From Litoribacterium kuwaitense (GTDB lineage Bacteria > Bacillota > Bacilli > Bacillales > DSM-28697), in assembly GCF_011058155.1 (NCBI RefSeq), contig NZ_JAALFC010000031.1:1-40004 (forward strand): DNA of 40,004 bases, read 5' to 3'. The position numbers and the translations under genes are program-made. Of the stretch, positions 1 through 7,916 are shown in pieces. The notes beneath the pieces were generated by a model, which saw only the letters and a list, made by a program, of their open reading frames with translations, was not told the DNA's origin and ran no database searches. Within the stretch, counting starts at the first letter, position 1; every line of letters starts with the position of its first letter.

Positions 1-112
1 TTTCGTCGACTACCATTATACAGAATTTGGGGAGGTACTTCCTTTTTTATGTCTCGGAAGCCTTGCGTGGCAAGACCTTAGAATTATGAAATTCATTCAT
101 ATAGCAAACTAG
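1..112 (+). CDS. Possible 3' end of an upstream gene
   Basis: One plus-strand frame is open from base 2 to a TAG at 110-112, giving 36 residues that end in the sequence KFIHIAN. The residue composition is protein-like, with mixed aromatic and hydrophobic residues. No start is visible because the gene would begin before the window. I do not recognise the family. It would converge on the minus-strand regulator that ends at 124, leaving only 11 bases between the stops. An open stretch this short can occur by chance, so this is a weak call. Confidence 0.3.
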   Translation, partial: FVDYHYTEFGEVLPFLCLGSLAWQDLRIMKFIHIAN

Positions 113-123
113 ATTGAGTATCC

Positions 124-777
124 TTAACCTTTCTCACGTTTTTTTGCTTCTCTAAATTCGGCTGGAGAAAACCCTGTCTGCTTTTTAAAAACTTTAATAA
201 AATACTTATCATCGCTATACCCTATACTTTGAGCGATCTGTTTTAATCGCCAGTTTGTATTCTCCAATATTTGCTTAGCTATCTCTACCCTCTTGTTTGT
301 TAAGTATTGAATAAAGCTTATTCCAACAACGGTTTTAAAGCTCCGTCCTAAATAAGATGGATTATATCCGAGCTCTTCTGCTAGAGCAGCAATTGATAGA
401 TCTTTCATATACCAGCGATGGATCATTTCTTTTAAGAACAGAACTGGATCATTTCTTTTTATTTTAGAAAATTCGGTCTTATTTTCGCGTGTATATTGAT
501 CGCTATCCTTTAGACTTCGCTCCATTTCTTCTCTATTGATGGGCATTAGTAAATATACTTTATCATCTGACAATAAAGTTTCATGGACGCCTTCTATATT
601 GGAACATTCATCAGCGGCTATATTGTCATTGCTCTTTCTCTCATGCAAACGCTCTAAGGTAGCGAAGGCGTTCACATGACAATCCATTATGTAATCTTGA
701 GCTAATTTTTCTTTAAACACATTTCGCGCTAATAATACTTTTATTTCTTCCGGTGAGGCTAAAAAAACACGGTACAT
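124..777 (-). CDS. AraC-type regulator with degenerate, shortened receiver domain
   Basis: The protein has about 217 residues. The C-terminal half, from about residue 110, is a two-helix-turn-helix AraC/XylS DNA-binding domain with the usual LAEELGYNPSYLGRSFK and IGYSDDKYFIKVFKKQTGFSP signatures. The N-terminal 90 residues resemble a response-regulator receiver in outline: an opening strand MYRVFLAS and a closing LLMPINREEMERSL like the usual YLLKPIDREEL. The acidic pair, the phospho-acceptor strand and the conserved lysine (Met here) are missing, and the domain is about 25 residues too short. It therefore probably cannot be phosphorylated in the normal way. The start is the ATG at 777, 7 bases after GGAGGGTG; a TTG just upstream is less likely. 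It lies just downstream of a secreted glycan-active protein on the same strand and may regulate it. Confidence 0.8.
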   Translation of the reverse strand: MYRVFLASPEEIKVLLARNVFKEKLAQDYIMDCHVNAFATLERLHERKSNDNIAADECSNIEGVHETLLSDDKVYLLMPINREEMERSLKDSDQYTRENKTEFSKIKRNDPVLFLKEMIHRWYMKDLSIAALAEELGYNPSYLGRSFKTVVGISFIQYLTNKRVEIAKQILENTNWRLKQIAQSIGYSDDKYFIKVFKKQTGFSPAEFREAKKREKG

Positions 778-869
778 CAATCACCCTCCTTATTATCCAT
801 CTTATACAGTCATTCAATGTATGCAAATTGGAGTTATAATATTCTATACCCTTTATACAACAGAATAAA

Positions 870-891
870 GCGGCTGATTTTTTTCAGCCGC
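870..891 (-). terminator. Hairpin terminator after the LamG protein gene
   Basis: GCGGCTGA (870-877) pairs with TCAGCCGC (884-891) around a six-base loop. On the minus strand the hairpin is followed by TTTATTC. It lies 19 bases after the end of the gene at 910, so it probably ends that transcript and separates it from the regulator at 124-777. Confidence 0.7.
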
Positions 892-909
892 ACATTCGTT
901 TCTTTACTA

Positions 910-3246
910 TTACTTTTCCTTCTTATTGCCTTGAGCGTAGTCAATATAGAATAAGTCTGCCTTACCGCCATCCAATGTAACTGTCATTTCATACAGCTCA
1001 TTGTTTAACTTCTCTAGCTTGACCGGAGCTTTATTTCCTGTATCGCGGTCAATTTTTTTGATCGCACCTCGCGGAATCCCATTTAAATCTAAAGTGAGCG
1101 TAATCTCTTGACGTGTCTCTTCTCCTGAGCCCTTCTGTTCTTCTACCGGAAGCCCGTTTCCGTGGGTCAATCCGTTCATCATCATGAAATATTCAATATC
1201 ATTTGATTTGAAGAAGTCATCTGTACCTGGAAGTGGCTCAAAAAATCCGACGAGTACATCTCCTGGCAGCTCGTCATTCACGACACCGATATTCTGCGCG
1301 GTAATGTCTTTGATGACTGGATGCTCGTTATCTTCCCAAAGGTCGACTTGACCTGGCTTTCCATTCGATTTGACTTCACTACCAACTTGGTGCTGGCCAA
1401 GGTGTAAACGGACGTCGGTGCTATTTAAACGAGACAAATGTGGAGAAAGATTACGCGTTTCTCGTGCCATCTCTGCATATTGTTCATACGTTTTTGTCCG
1501 ATTACCGTCTTGATCCAATAACAGCGTCCAATAGTGATCCTGGCCCCAACGGAAAATGGTTGCCCATTTCCCACCGAATGTCCATGTCGCATTTGCCACC
1601 GCATTTAACTGTGATTCAGTGATGGTATAGGCATTGCTTAAGTCCTCGTTTGGTGAGGACGGCGGTGTTTCTCCCGTTTTAAAACCAAGCAAATATTGAC
1701 CGAAAGCGATGGGAGAGTTTCCTGTGCCATCGTGACCAGCTAAAGCAACTTCACGATATCGTCCAAGTTCATTGTACAGCTGCGTAATGCTTCCACCGAG
1801 GTAAGGATTTCCTCCGTATGAGAAGTAATAATCATCATAGGTTAACAGGTCTGGTTTGGCTCTCATCATATATTCACGTAATTGCTCGGTTGACCATTGT
1901 CCCATATATTGATTGCCAAACATGAGCGCATTAGGATACTTTTCATGACTTAACTCAAACCACGCTTCGAGATTTGTTACTAACGTTTCTGAATAATGCC
2001 GCTCATCTTGAAAAGACACCGTCACTAATTCATCTGCGTGCTCTCTTTGCTCCGCTGTTAAATAATCGTCTTCTGGCCCAGGTGGTTTTACGTAAGGTGC
2101 TTCATCTCCTTGTACTGAGAAAGAGAGGGACCAATCTTTTTCAGGCAACGCTTGCATTAATGTTTCGTTATAATAATCTCCGTCATAAAATGTAGGCGAT
2201 GTAAAGTTAATGTCCTTCCAGTCTTCTGGATCAAGTGTATAACGACTATCATCTCCTGTCACCCAAATGCCCAGTTGCAGTCCTCTGTCAATCATAACGC
2301 GACTTGCCCTTGAGAGTGATGGTTCGTCGGATTGTACAATGACATCCCTTGTCACTGTTGCCTCGTGCCCAACTGCATCACGCACCGTATAGCGAATTGG
2401 ATACAGACCTGTTTCACTTGTATCGACTTCACCTTCGACGATGACTTGATTAGTCAAGTCACCATCGTTCTCATCTTCTGCAGTAAACCCAGGATCGGTA
2501 TACGTTCCACCTAATGGCAACTCGATCGTTTCTTCGCCAAGTAATTGAATGGATGGTGGTGTTAAATCTAAGGTTGTAAAGTCAACTCCAGCTGCTTCGT
2601 TCACTTCTTCTTCGGTTAACTCTTTACTAAACACTTTTAGCTCATCGATTTTTCCAGCATACATAATATTGTGCCTGGATTTACCAATGAGCTGTAACGG
2701 TGCTGGAATCGTATGATCTACGGTGCCTATTAATTCACCATCAATGTAAAGTTTCATTGTTTGACCATCGGTGGCATAAGCGACGTGCGTCCATTTACCG
2801 ATCGGCAGGGTGTAATCATACGACTTGTTATCAAATGAAAAGCCTGGTAAATATTCAGTAAACCCCATATGCTTGTTGGTACCTGCCTGCTCGACCTTAA
2901 TGACTCCGGTATCAGCCCCAAGAATAACTGAATTTGATCCGGTCATCTCATCCTTCTGCATCCACATTGAAATCGTCCACTGCTCTCCAACATCCGGCGC
3001 ATCAATGATGCCATGATCATGGAATCCATTGAATTTCAATGCCTTTCCGAAAATGCCGTCCACCACTTCTCCGCCAACTTCCATAGTCATCGTCTGCTGA
3101 CGCCAATGATCGTCATATGTCTGCCCGTCTTTTTCATCGAATGACCAATAATACTCCTTACTGTCTTGAGATGCTTTAGCTGTAGTGGTGCCGGTGATCA
3201 CACCGACCATGAGGAGCACCCCTAACAAAGTCATAAAGTTACGCAT
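910..3246 (-). CDS. Secreted LamG / Ig-like / TIM-barrel-like glycan-active protein
   Basis: The protein has about 778 residues. The ATG at 3246 is chosen because GGTGGGAG lies 8 bases upstream and a clean signal peptide (MRNFMTLLGVLLMVGVITG...AKA) follows; a longer frame runs to 3285. Domains in order are a LamG/concanavalin-like jelly roll (about 30-220, with WTISMW, GKWTHVAYATDG and KLYIDGELIG), an Ig-like DUF5011-type domain (about 230-305, with YTDPGFTAEDENDGD), and a region of about 320 residues that looks like a glycoside-hydrolase barrel, with many aromatics, DLLTYDDYYFSYGG, VSFQDERHY and FRWGQDHYW. A beta-rich tail closes the protein. It is exported and probably released, since I see no anchor, dockerin or SLH domain. 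I could not assign the catalytic part to a numbered glycosidase family. It probably binds and cuts a polysaccharide, but the substrate is unknown. Confidence 0.75.
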   Translation of the reverse strand: MRNFMTLLGVLLMVGVITGTTTAKASQDSKEYYWSFDEKDGQTYDDHWRQQTMTMEVGGEVVDGIFGKALKFNGFHDHGIIDAPDVGEQWTISMWMQKDEMTGSNSVILGADTGVIKVEQAGTNKHMGFTEYLPGFSFDNKSYDYTLPIGKWTHVAYATDGQTMKLYIDGELIGTVDHTIPAPLQLIGKSRHNIMYAGKIDELKVFSKELTEEEVNEAAGVDFTTLDLTPPSIQLLGEETIELPLGGTYTDPGFTAEDENDGDLTNQVIVEGEVDTSETGLYPIRYTVRDAVGHEATVTRDVIVQSDEPSLSRASRVMIDRGLQLGIWVTGDDSRYTLDPEDWKDINFTSPTFYDGDYYNETLMQALPEKDWSLSFSVQGDEAPYVKPPGPEDDYLTAEQREHADELVTVSFQDERHYSETLVTNLEAWFELSHEKYPNALMFGNQYMGQWSTEQLREYMMRAKPDLLTYDDYYFSYGGNPYLGGSITQLYNELGRYREVALAGHDGTGNSPIAFGQYLLGFKTGETPPSSPNEDLSNAYTITESQLNAVANATWTFGGKWATIFRWGQDHYWTLLLDQDGNRTKTYEQYAEMARETRNLSPHLSRLNSTDVRLHLGQHQVGSEVKSNGKPGQVDLWEDNEHPVIKDITAQNIGVVNDELPGDVLVGFFEPLPGTDDFFKSNDIEYFMMMNGLTHGNGLPVEEQKGSGEETRQEITLTLDLNGIPRGAIKKIDRDTGNKAPVKLEKLNNELYEMTVTLDGGKADLFYIDYAQGNKKEK

Positions 3247-3568
3247 ACGAATATCTCCCACCTCCATTGTTCGTTCGATATTCATTGTAACTCTATTTTG
3301 AATTTTTTAACATTGAAAAATTATACATTATGTATCATTCCTCCACCTTTGTCATATTACTCTGCCAATTAAAGAGACATCGTTTCCGCCGTTTCATGGT
3401 TTCATGGTCTTTCGAGTCTGCACTTCAACTCCATTCGTAGATTGCAAATCGTTTGTAAACCAATAAAGCGTTTCTTAAATTGGCAAAATAAAGTGAAGAC
3501 AAAGCCTAAAACAACTTTGTCTTCACTCTATTTTCCTCTTAGAAATACATTGGTATGTGAGGAACGCC
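3247..3568. other. Gene-free interval between LamG gene and hemAT
   Basis: This 322-base AT-rich gap holds the probable promoter region of the LamG gene (about 3290-3360, AT-rich, no confident -35/-10 pair). Near hemAT it also holds the palindromic hairpin listed separately at 3492-3527. I see no coding potential on either strand. Confidence 0.6.
3492..3527 (-). terminator. Palindromic hairpin, probable hemAT terminator
   Basis: AGTGAAGACAAAG (3492-3504) pairs perfectly with CTTTGTCTTCACT (3515-3527) around a 10-base loop. On the minus strand it is followed by TTATTTTG, so it can terminate hemAT. The core resembles other hairpins in this window (26028, 28925), suggesting a repeat family. Confidence 0.7.
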
Positions 3569-4576
3569 TTAATTTTTTTTTCGTAGCTCTTCAAGCTCTT
3601 TAGTTAGCGTTTCAATGGTTTTGACGAAAGAGACCATTGTTTGTGCATGACCTTCCTGCTGTCTAGAGAGATCAAAAGATTGGTCCGCTCCTTGTGTAAC
3701 ACTATCAAGGACAGTACGAATATGCTGGATGCGTTTTTCAATTGTATTAAGGGACTCCTCTGATAGCCGCGCGAGTTTTCGTATTTCTTCAGCAACAACA
3801 CCAAAGCCTCGTCCTGCATCTCCAGCTCTTGCCGCCTCAATGGCTGCATTTAAGCCAAGCATTTGCGACTGATCGGCCACATGCTTCATGGAAGTACCTA
3901 GTGCATCAATGGAGTCTATTTCCTTCGCTAAATCTTGAATATGATCGTGGGTGTTCTGTTGCATCTCCGCACTGTCTTGCGCCGTACTAGCTACTTTTTC
4001 ACTGCTTGAACCAAGCTCTTTCATGACACTTGCCAAATTCTGTACCGCCGAACCAATTCCTTCGATCATCTCTCGCTGATTGTCTAGCAACCCTTCAATT
4101 TCTCGTTTCTCATCTCGTTCATACGCCTCTAATACAAGTTGAGAATCGAAGTTAAACATTTTCGCCAACGCACGAACTGCCTCATCCCAACCCTCAGGCA
4201 TGACTCGTTGCAAATGCGCTGTTGCTAAGTTTGTATAAATAATGTACGTCCCTAAGTACCAATCCGCTGTAAGTCCAATCTTAGAGTGCACAGTGCCAAC
4301 ATGAAGACGTTTATCAACATACGCTTCATCAAGTACACCGTCAGTCAAAGAGAGAAAATACCATTTTTGCGTTTGTTTTAGCCGGTCAATTGTACTGTAC
4401 TGTTGAATAATTTCAAACAATTCAGGCTGGCGTTGGATATCAGCATATAGCTCATCAACCAACTGATCTACAATTGCTTCAAAATGAGGACGAGCATTTT
4501 TCAATACCTTTAGGTCATGATCAGTTAATCCGATGTAGTTTGTGACCTTTTTCCGTTCTAATGGTAGGTTAATCAT
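3569..4576 (-). CDS. hemAT: Globin-coupled chemotaxis receptor HemAT, short form
   Basis: This is a soluble haem-based oxygen sensor for aerotaxis that signals to CheA. Residues about 10-165 form a sensor globin, with the haem-binding region around [20 protein letters not shown]; the His in VHSKIG is the expected proximal ligand. Residues about 195-335 are the methyl-accepting coiled-coil domain, with [30 protein letters not shown] at the signalling tip. There is no membrane segment, as expected for HemAT. At about 335 residues it is roughly 100 shorter than Bacillus HemAT (about 430). The shortening is in the coiled coil, so it is a genuine compact form; reading through the terminal A-run in other frames gives nothing MCP-like. 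The start is the ATG at 4576, 8 bases after GGGAG. The ATG at 4597 has a poorly spaced site. Confidence 0.92.
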   Translation of the reverse strand: MINLPLERKKVTNYIGLTDHDLKVLKNARPHFEAIVDQLVDELYADIQRQPELFEIIQQYSTIDRLKQTQKWYFLSLTDGVLDEAYVDKRLHVGTVHSKIGLTADWYLGTYIIYTNLATAHLQRVMPEGWDEAVRALAKMFNFDSQLVLEAYERDEKREIEGLLDNQREMIEGIGSAVQNLASVMKELGSSSEKVASTAQDSAEMQQNTHDHIQDLAKEIDSIDALGTSMKHVADQSQMLGLNAAIEAARAGDAGRGFGVVAEEIRKLARLSEESLNTIEKRIQHIRTVLDSVTQGADQSFDLSRQQEGHAQTMVSFVKTIETLTKELEELRKKN

Positions 4577-4878
4577 GAGCAGGTCTCCCTTGTGCATACC
4601 TTTATATGTTTATTTCGGCTACTTTTTCATCATTTTAAAGAAAAAAATGATCGTTCCGTAAAAATTGATATATGTATGGTCAGCGCTTTTTTCTTCCTTT
4701 ACAAAAATTCATCTAATGCGCTTGCAATCTCTTATTTTATCAAACAATACCTCGTCCTGCACTGGCAACTTGATCATTTGATTAATCATAATACAACCAC
4801 TGTAAAAAAGAATGTACGAACTCAAAAATCTGCCGCACCCTGAGGAACGACAGATTAGATTTAAATTTGTTTAAAATG
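4577..4878. other. Gap upstream of hemAT
   Basis: This AT-rich 300-base interval separates hemAT from the end of the first oxygenase gene. It contains the sigma-D-like promoter at 4612-4637. I see no convincing gene; the open frame on the plus strand lacks a ribosome binding site and has no family features. Confidence 0.55.
4612..4637 (-). promoter_or_regulatory. Sigma-D-like promoter for hemAT
   Basis: Read on the minus strand, TAAA (4637-4634) is followed after 14 bases by GCCGAAAT (4619-4612). The motility sigma factor consensus in Bacillus is TAAA-N15-GCCGATAT, so the -10 matches at 7 of 8 bases with the spacer one base short. The first transcribed base would be about 4605, about 30 bases before the chosen start. 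Sigma-D control fits a chemotaxis receptor. Confidence 0.6.
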
Positions 4879-5658
4879 TCACGCCCACGCTTCACATCCT
4901 TTAAAAGCCATATGCCTTTCTTTATCGTATTTTGGAAAAGGTAAATAGGTGTTAATGCCCGGAACTGCCTCTCCTCTTAATAAAAATGCACTTGGCCACG
5001 GCTCCTGTGTAATTCGTGTAGATGTGGGGATATACCGAATTGTCAAGCCACACCGCCTCAATGAAGAATGATTGGCTTTCGAACCGTGGATGATATTAGG
5101 GTGGTGAATTGAAACTCCACCTGCTTCCATCATACAATCTACGGCGTCCTCTTCTTTCACAAGTCGTGGGTCGATCTCTGATCCGAGTACGTTATCTACA
5201 TCTTTTTTTTCCTGCATCTCCTGCAGATTCATTGTATGCGTTTTCGGAATAACTCTCATACAGCCATTCTCAGGGAGAGAATCATCTACAGCAAGCCAGA
5301 GCGTAATAACATTCATCGGCTCAAGCGGCCAATAGCTCCCGTCCTGATGCCACAGAACCTCTTGACCATCATATGGGGGCTTGGAAATATAATGTGAGGC
5401 AAACAAGGCAATATTGGGACCGATAAACTGCTCCGCAATATCTAAAAGACGGTCGTCACTGACGAGCCGTACCCAAAAAGGATCATCATTGATCAGCTCA
5501 GTACCTAAATGCTCGGGACGAAGGTTAGGGTTTTTCTCCATAAGCCAAGCCAAGTGCTCACGCGCTTCCTTAATAAGGTCGCCATCAAGCACCTTTGGAA
5601 AGATCACGTACCCATCCTGCTCGTATTGTTGTAGAGCAGCAGATTTTTTCTCTTCCAA
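4879..5658 (-). CDS. PhyH-family Fe(II)/2-oxoglutarate oxygenase (first of a pair)
   Basis: The protein has about 259 residues and belongs to the phytanoyl-CoA dioxygenase family: non-haem iron enzymes that hydroxylate a small molecule using oxygen and 2-oxoglutarate. The iron-binding facial triad is visible: His and Asp in WHQDGSYWPLEP and a distal His in SIHHPNIIHGSKAN. A following Arg (LTIRY) would hold 2-oxoglutarate. PENGCMRVIPKTH is a family landmark. The start is probably the TTG at 5658, 6-7 bases after GAGGTG; a GTG at 5667 overlaps that site. It lies 100 bases after a second PhyH gene on the same strand, probably one transcript, and both are divergent from an AraC regulator at 6669. 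Similar pairs act on unknown small molecules, and the substrate here cannot be read from sequence. Confidence 0.85.
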   Translation of the reverse strand: MEEKKSAALQQYEQDGYVIFPKVLDGDLIKEAREHLAWLMEKNPNLRPEHLGTELINDDPFWVRLVSDDRLLDIAEQFIGPNIALFASHYISKPPYDGQEVLWHQDGSYWPLEPMNVITLWLAVDDSLPENGCMRVIPKTHTMNLQEMQEKKDVDNVLGSEIDPRLVKEEDAVDCMMEAGGVSIHHPNIIHGSKANHSSLRRCGLTIRYIPTSTRITQEPWPSAFLLRGEAVPGINTYLPFPKYDKERHMAFKGCEAWA

Positions 5659-5758
5659 TATGCACACCTCTATTCTATATTTTTAAAAACAAGTCCCCGT
5701 GCTTTTGATCGTTTTAAAGAGGGCGAACCCGTCTGTGAGTTCGCTTGAATGTAATTCA

Positions 5759-6538
5759 TTATTTCAAAGTAAAATCCGAATGATATTCGCGAAACGTTGG
5801 GTTTTCTCCACAAACCATAAGCCCTTGTCCCCAGTTGACGTGAACATCCTTAACTGGCGGATCGGCAGGGTCGCGATATTGGAACAATACGTTTCTGCGC
5901 GTCCGGTCACTGCGATTTGCATCTGAACCGTGAATCGTCAAGTAATTAAAGAATAGAACATCTCCTGCCTGTGCCGGACAAGGCGTCCCCATACTGATTG
6001 GATATTCTTTATGGTTTAAATAGTGACGGCCGACATGCGGTAGCGGACCCGATTTATGTGACTCTGGTACGACATGAAGACAACCATTTTCTTCATCGGC
6101 ATCATCTAAATGAACGCTCGCTGCCATCATTGTATGCTTTTCGTGCGGAAAATACGGCTCATCTTGATGCATCGGAAACGCCGCGCCGTTTTCCGGAGGC
6201 TTTACGAGCATCTTTGAGTGGTGAAGCTGAACATTTGGACCGATGAGCTGACGAAGAACGGCAACCATGTTTGGGTGTACCAATGCTTTCGTAAATGCAG
6301 CATCATGGTAGTGCACATCATGAAAGCCTTTAAGTACTAGCTTTTTTAATTCTTTCGCAGGAATAAAATCCCCTTGCCAAGCTGCGTTATGATCCAGTTT
6401 CGCATCTGCTGCACGCTGGACGATTCGGTCAACTCCATTGCGCATTTCTTCTACTTCCTGCTCATTAAACACATTTTTCACGAGTAAGTAGCCGTCCTGT
6501 TTGTAAAATTCGACATCCTTTTCGGAAATCATCATCAT
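5759..6538 (-). CDS. PhyH-family Fe(II)/2-oxoglutarate oxygenase (second of a pair)
   Basis: The protein has about 259 residues in the same family as its neighbour, but it is clearly diverged rather than a recent copy. The triad is His and Asp in PMHQDEPYFPH and His in FFNYLTIHGSDANRS; RRNVLFQYRDP supplies the 2-oxoglutarate Arg. ENGCLHVVPESHKSGPLPH is the usual core strand-turn. Three ATG codons in a row (6538, 6535, 6532) follow AAAGGTGAAAGGAAG, so the exact start is uncertain by two residues. It is first in a probable two-gene unit with 4879-5658. It shares a 130-base divergent promoter region with the AraC gene at 6669, which is the likely regulator. It is not an obvious EctD ectoine hydroxylase, and no ect genes are nearby. 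Confidence 0.85.
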   Translation of the reverse strand: MMMISEKDVEFYKQDGYLLVKNVFNEQEVEEMRNGVDRIVQRAADAKLDHNAAWQGDFIPAKELKKLVLKGFHDVHYHDAAFTKALVHPNMVAVLRQLIGPNVQLHHSKMLVKPPENGAAFPMHQDEPYFPHEKHTMMAASVHLDDADEENGCLHVVPESHKSGPLPHVGRHYLNHKEYPISMGTPCPAQAGDVLFFNYLTIHGSDANRSDRTRRNVLFQYRDPADPPVKDVHVNWGQGLMVCGENPTFREYHSDFTLK

Positions 6539-6668
6539 CTTCCTTTCACCTTTATTAGTATACAAAAAGCTGTAATGTAGATATAGTATAGAAAAAGAGC
6601 GATTTCTTGTCTTTGTCTTAATCAGCCATCCTTTTGTAAAATAAGGACATTATTTGGGAGAAGATGCT

Positions 6669-7562
6669 ATGGTTCACATTCCCATAAGTGAAGGTATTTC
6701 AATACTAAATCAGACAGCCGTCGTCCGAACAAAGGGTGAAAACTTGTCCTTTAAAGTCCTTTATTGGGGACATCACCCTCAACACCTTCATAACCCGATT
6801 CACAAACATGCCTTTTACGAAATTTGTTATGTTCGTGACGGCTCAGGCGAATATATGGATTACAAACATATATACCCTTTAACGAAAGGAACATTTTTTG
6901 TCTCCCGCCCTGGCATTTCTCATCAAATTACGAGTCAACATGGGCTTGATTTAGTGTGGGTTGCGTTTGAGGTCGTTCCCGAAGCATCCACTGAAGATGC
7001 TTATCAATGCTATCAATATCTTGCAAATACAACGAACGTCGTCGTCCCTCATTCAGAACAATCGAGCTCAGCGTCTCTCTGGAGCACTTTACTCATGGAG
7101 ACCACAAGCGTACATCCGTTTCATAGAGAAACCACTCTACACCTTGTTCATGCCTTACTAGCATCGTTTTACACGCTGTTCTCGGACAAGCAAGAAAAAG
7201 AACGGGCTGTCATTTCCCATTCAAATATATCAACGCTGTTACACCAGGCAAAGCTGTATATTCGGGACAACTTGGAACGACCACTCAGGTTAGACGACAT
7301 CGCCGGATACTTGCATATTTCAGGACGACACCTATCACGGCTGTTTGCGAACGAATTAGGTTGTAACTTCACCCAATACGTCCAACAAGAACGGGCGAAG
7401 CAGGCGAAGCACTATTTACGAACGACCGATATCTCTATTAAAGAAGTCGCCGAGCTGACAGGATTTACTTCGGTTCATTATTTTACCCGGGTGTTTAAAG
7501 ACCAGATTGGAGTACCTCCAGCGGCGTTTCGCAGCAAGGAGGAAGAAGAGCATGAGACCTGA
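6669..7562 (+). CDS. AraC-family regulator with cupin-like sensor domain
   Basis: The protein has about 297 residues. The N-terminal part (about 30-130) is a cupin-type effector domain: NPIHKHAFYEICYVRDGSGEYMDY, then GTFFVSRPGISHQI. The C-terminal 100 residues are the double helix-turn-helix AraC domain, with IAGYLHISGRHLSRLFANELG and VAELTGFTSVHYFTRVFKDQIGVPP. The start is the ATG at 6669, 8 bases after GGGAG; a TTG at 6654 would place the binding site inside the gene. It is transcribed away from the two oxygenase genes and probably activates them in response to a small ligand, possibly the oxygenase substrate (inference from arrangement). Confidence 0.88.
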   Translation: MVHIPISEGISILNQTAVVRTKGENLSFKVLYWGHHPQHLHNPIHKHAFYEICYVRDGSGEYMDYKHIYPLTKGTFFVSRPGISHQITSQHGLDLVWVAFEVVPEASTEDAYQCYQYLANTTNVVVPHSEQSSSASLWSTLLMETTSVHPFHRETTLHLVHALLASFYTLFSDKQEKERAVISHSNISTLLHQAKLYIRDNLERPLRLDDIAGYLHISGRHLSRLFANELGCNFTQYVQQERAKQAKHYLRTTDISIKEVAELTGFTSVHYFTRVFKDQIGVPPAAFRSKEEEEHET

Positions 7563-7646
7563 ATCTACTTGCGAATAATAGAGACATTGGCTCTAACTTC
7601 CAGCTAAATAACGAAGTGTGATCTCCTTTCATGCTCATCGATTGAT

Positions 7647-7775
7647 CTATCCTCCATACGCCTTAAGAAACTCAATGACACGTTCATTCCCTTGCTTCAT
7701 CAACCGGACATTCAGAATATCATGTACGTCGACTGTCATGCTTTGAAATGGTTTGTTTTTAGCAAAACCAGCGTT
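7647..7775 (-). pseudogene. Remnant of a protein C-terminus, family unknown
   Basis: The minus strand is open for 42 codons between an in-frame TGA (7776-7778) and a TAG (7647-7649). The translation is strongly protein-like, with VDVHDILNVRLMKQGNERV and an end in FLKAYGG. There is no ribosome binding site before its only ATG codons (7739 and a later one), and nothing upstream continues the protein. I therefore read it as the surviving tail of a decayed gene. I do not recognise the family. Confidence 0.4.
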
Positions 7776-7782
7776 TCATGAA

Positions 7783-7856
7783 CTTTCAGAAACACTTGCG
7801 TGCCAAACGCTAGATGCCTAATCGAAAAGCTAATAGGCAACATATGTTTCTGAAAG
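7783..7856. repeat. 74-base nested inverted repeat
   Basis: CTTTCAGAAACA (7783-7794) is the exact reverse complement of TGTTTCTGAAAG (7845-7856). Inside it TGCCTA (7815-7820) pairs with TAGGCA (7834-7839). There is no T-tract after either arm, so a simple terminator is unlikely. It could be a small mobile palindromic element or a structured RNA. Confidence 0.5.
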
Positions 7857-7916
7857 AGCCTTAGCAACTCAATCACGTGTTACGTCTATTAAAAATTCAT
7901 TCTGAGGTGAGCCAAC

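Larger units (their letters stand above)
7563..7916. other. Gene-free interval with gene remnant and inverted repeat
   Basis: No intact gene lies in these 354 bases. They hold a minus-strand open stretch that looks like the end of a lost gene (7647-7775) and a structured inverted repeat (7783-7856), both listed separately. The ribosome binding site of the next gene (GAGGTGAG, 7903-7910) closes the interval. Confidence 0.6.

Noticed and set aside
3560-3590. Frameshift at the A9 run at the end of hemAT truncating a longer receptor
   Set aside because: Neither alternative frame after the run gives receptor-like sequence, and a terminator hairpin follows directly, so the short form is natural.
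4592-4843. Plus-strand 83-codon frame upstream of hemAT
   Set aside because: No ribosome binding site, no family resemblance, and it overlaps the hemAT promoter region.
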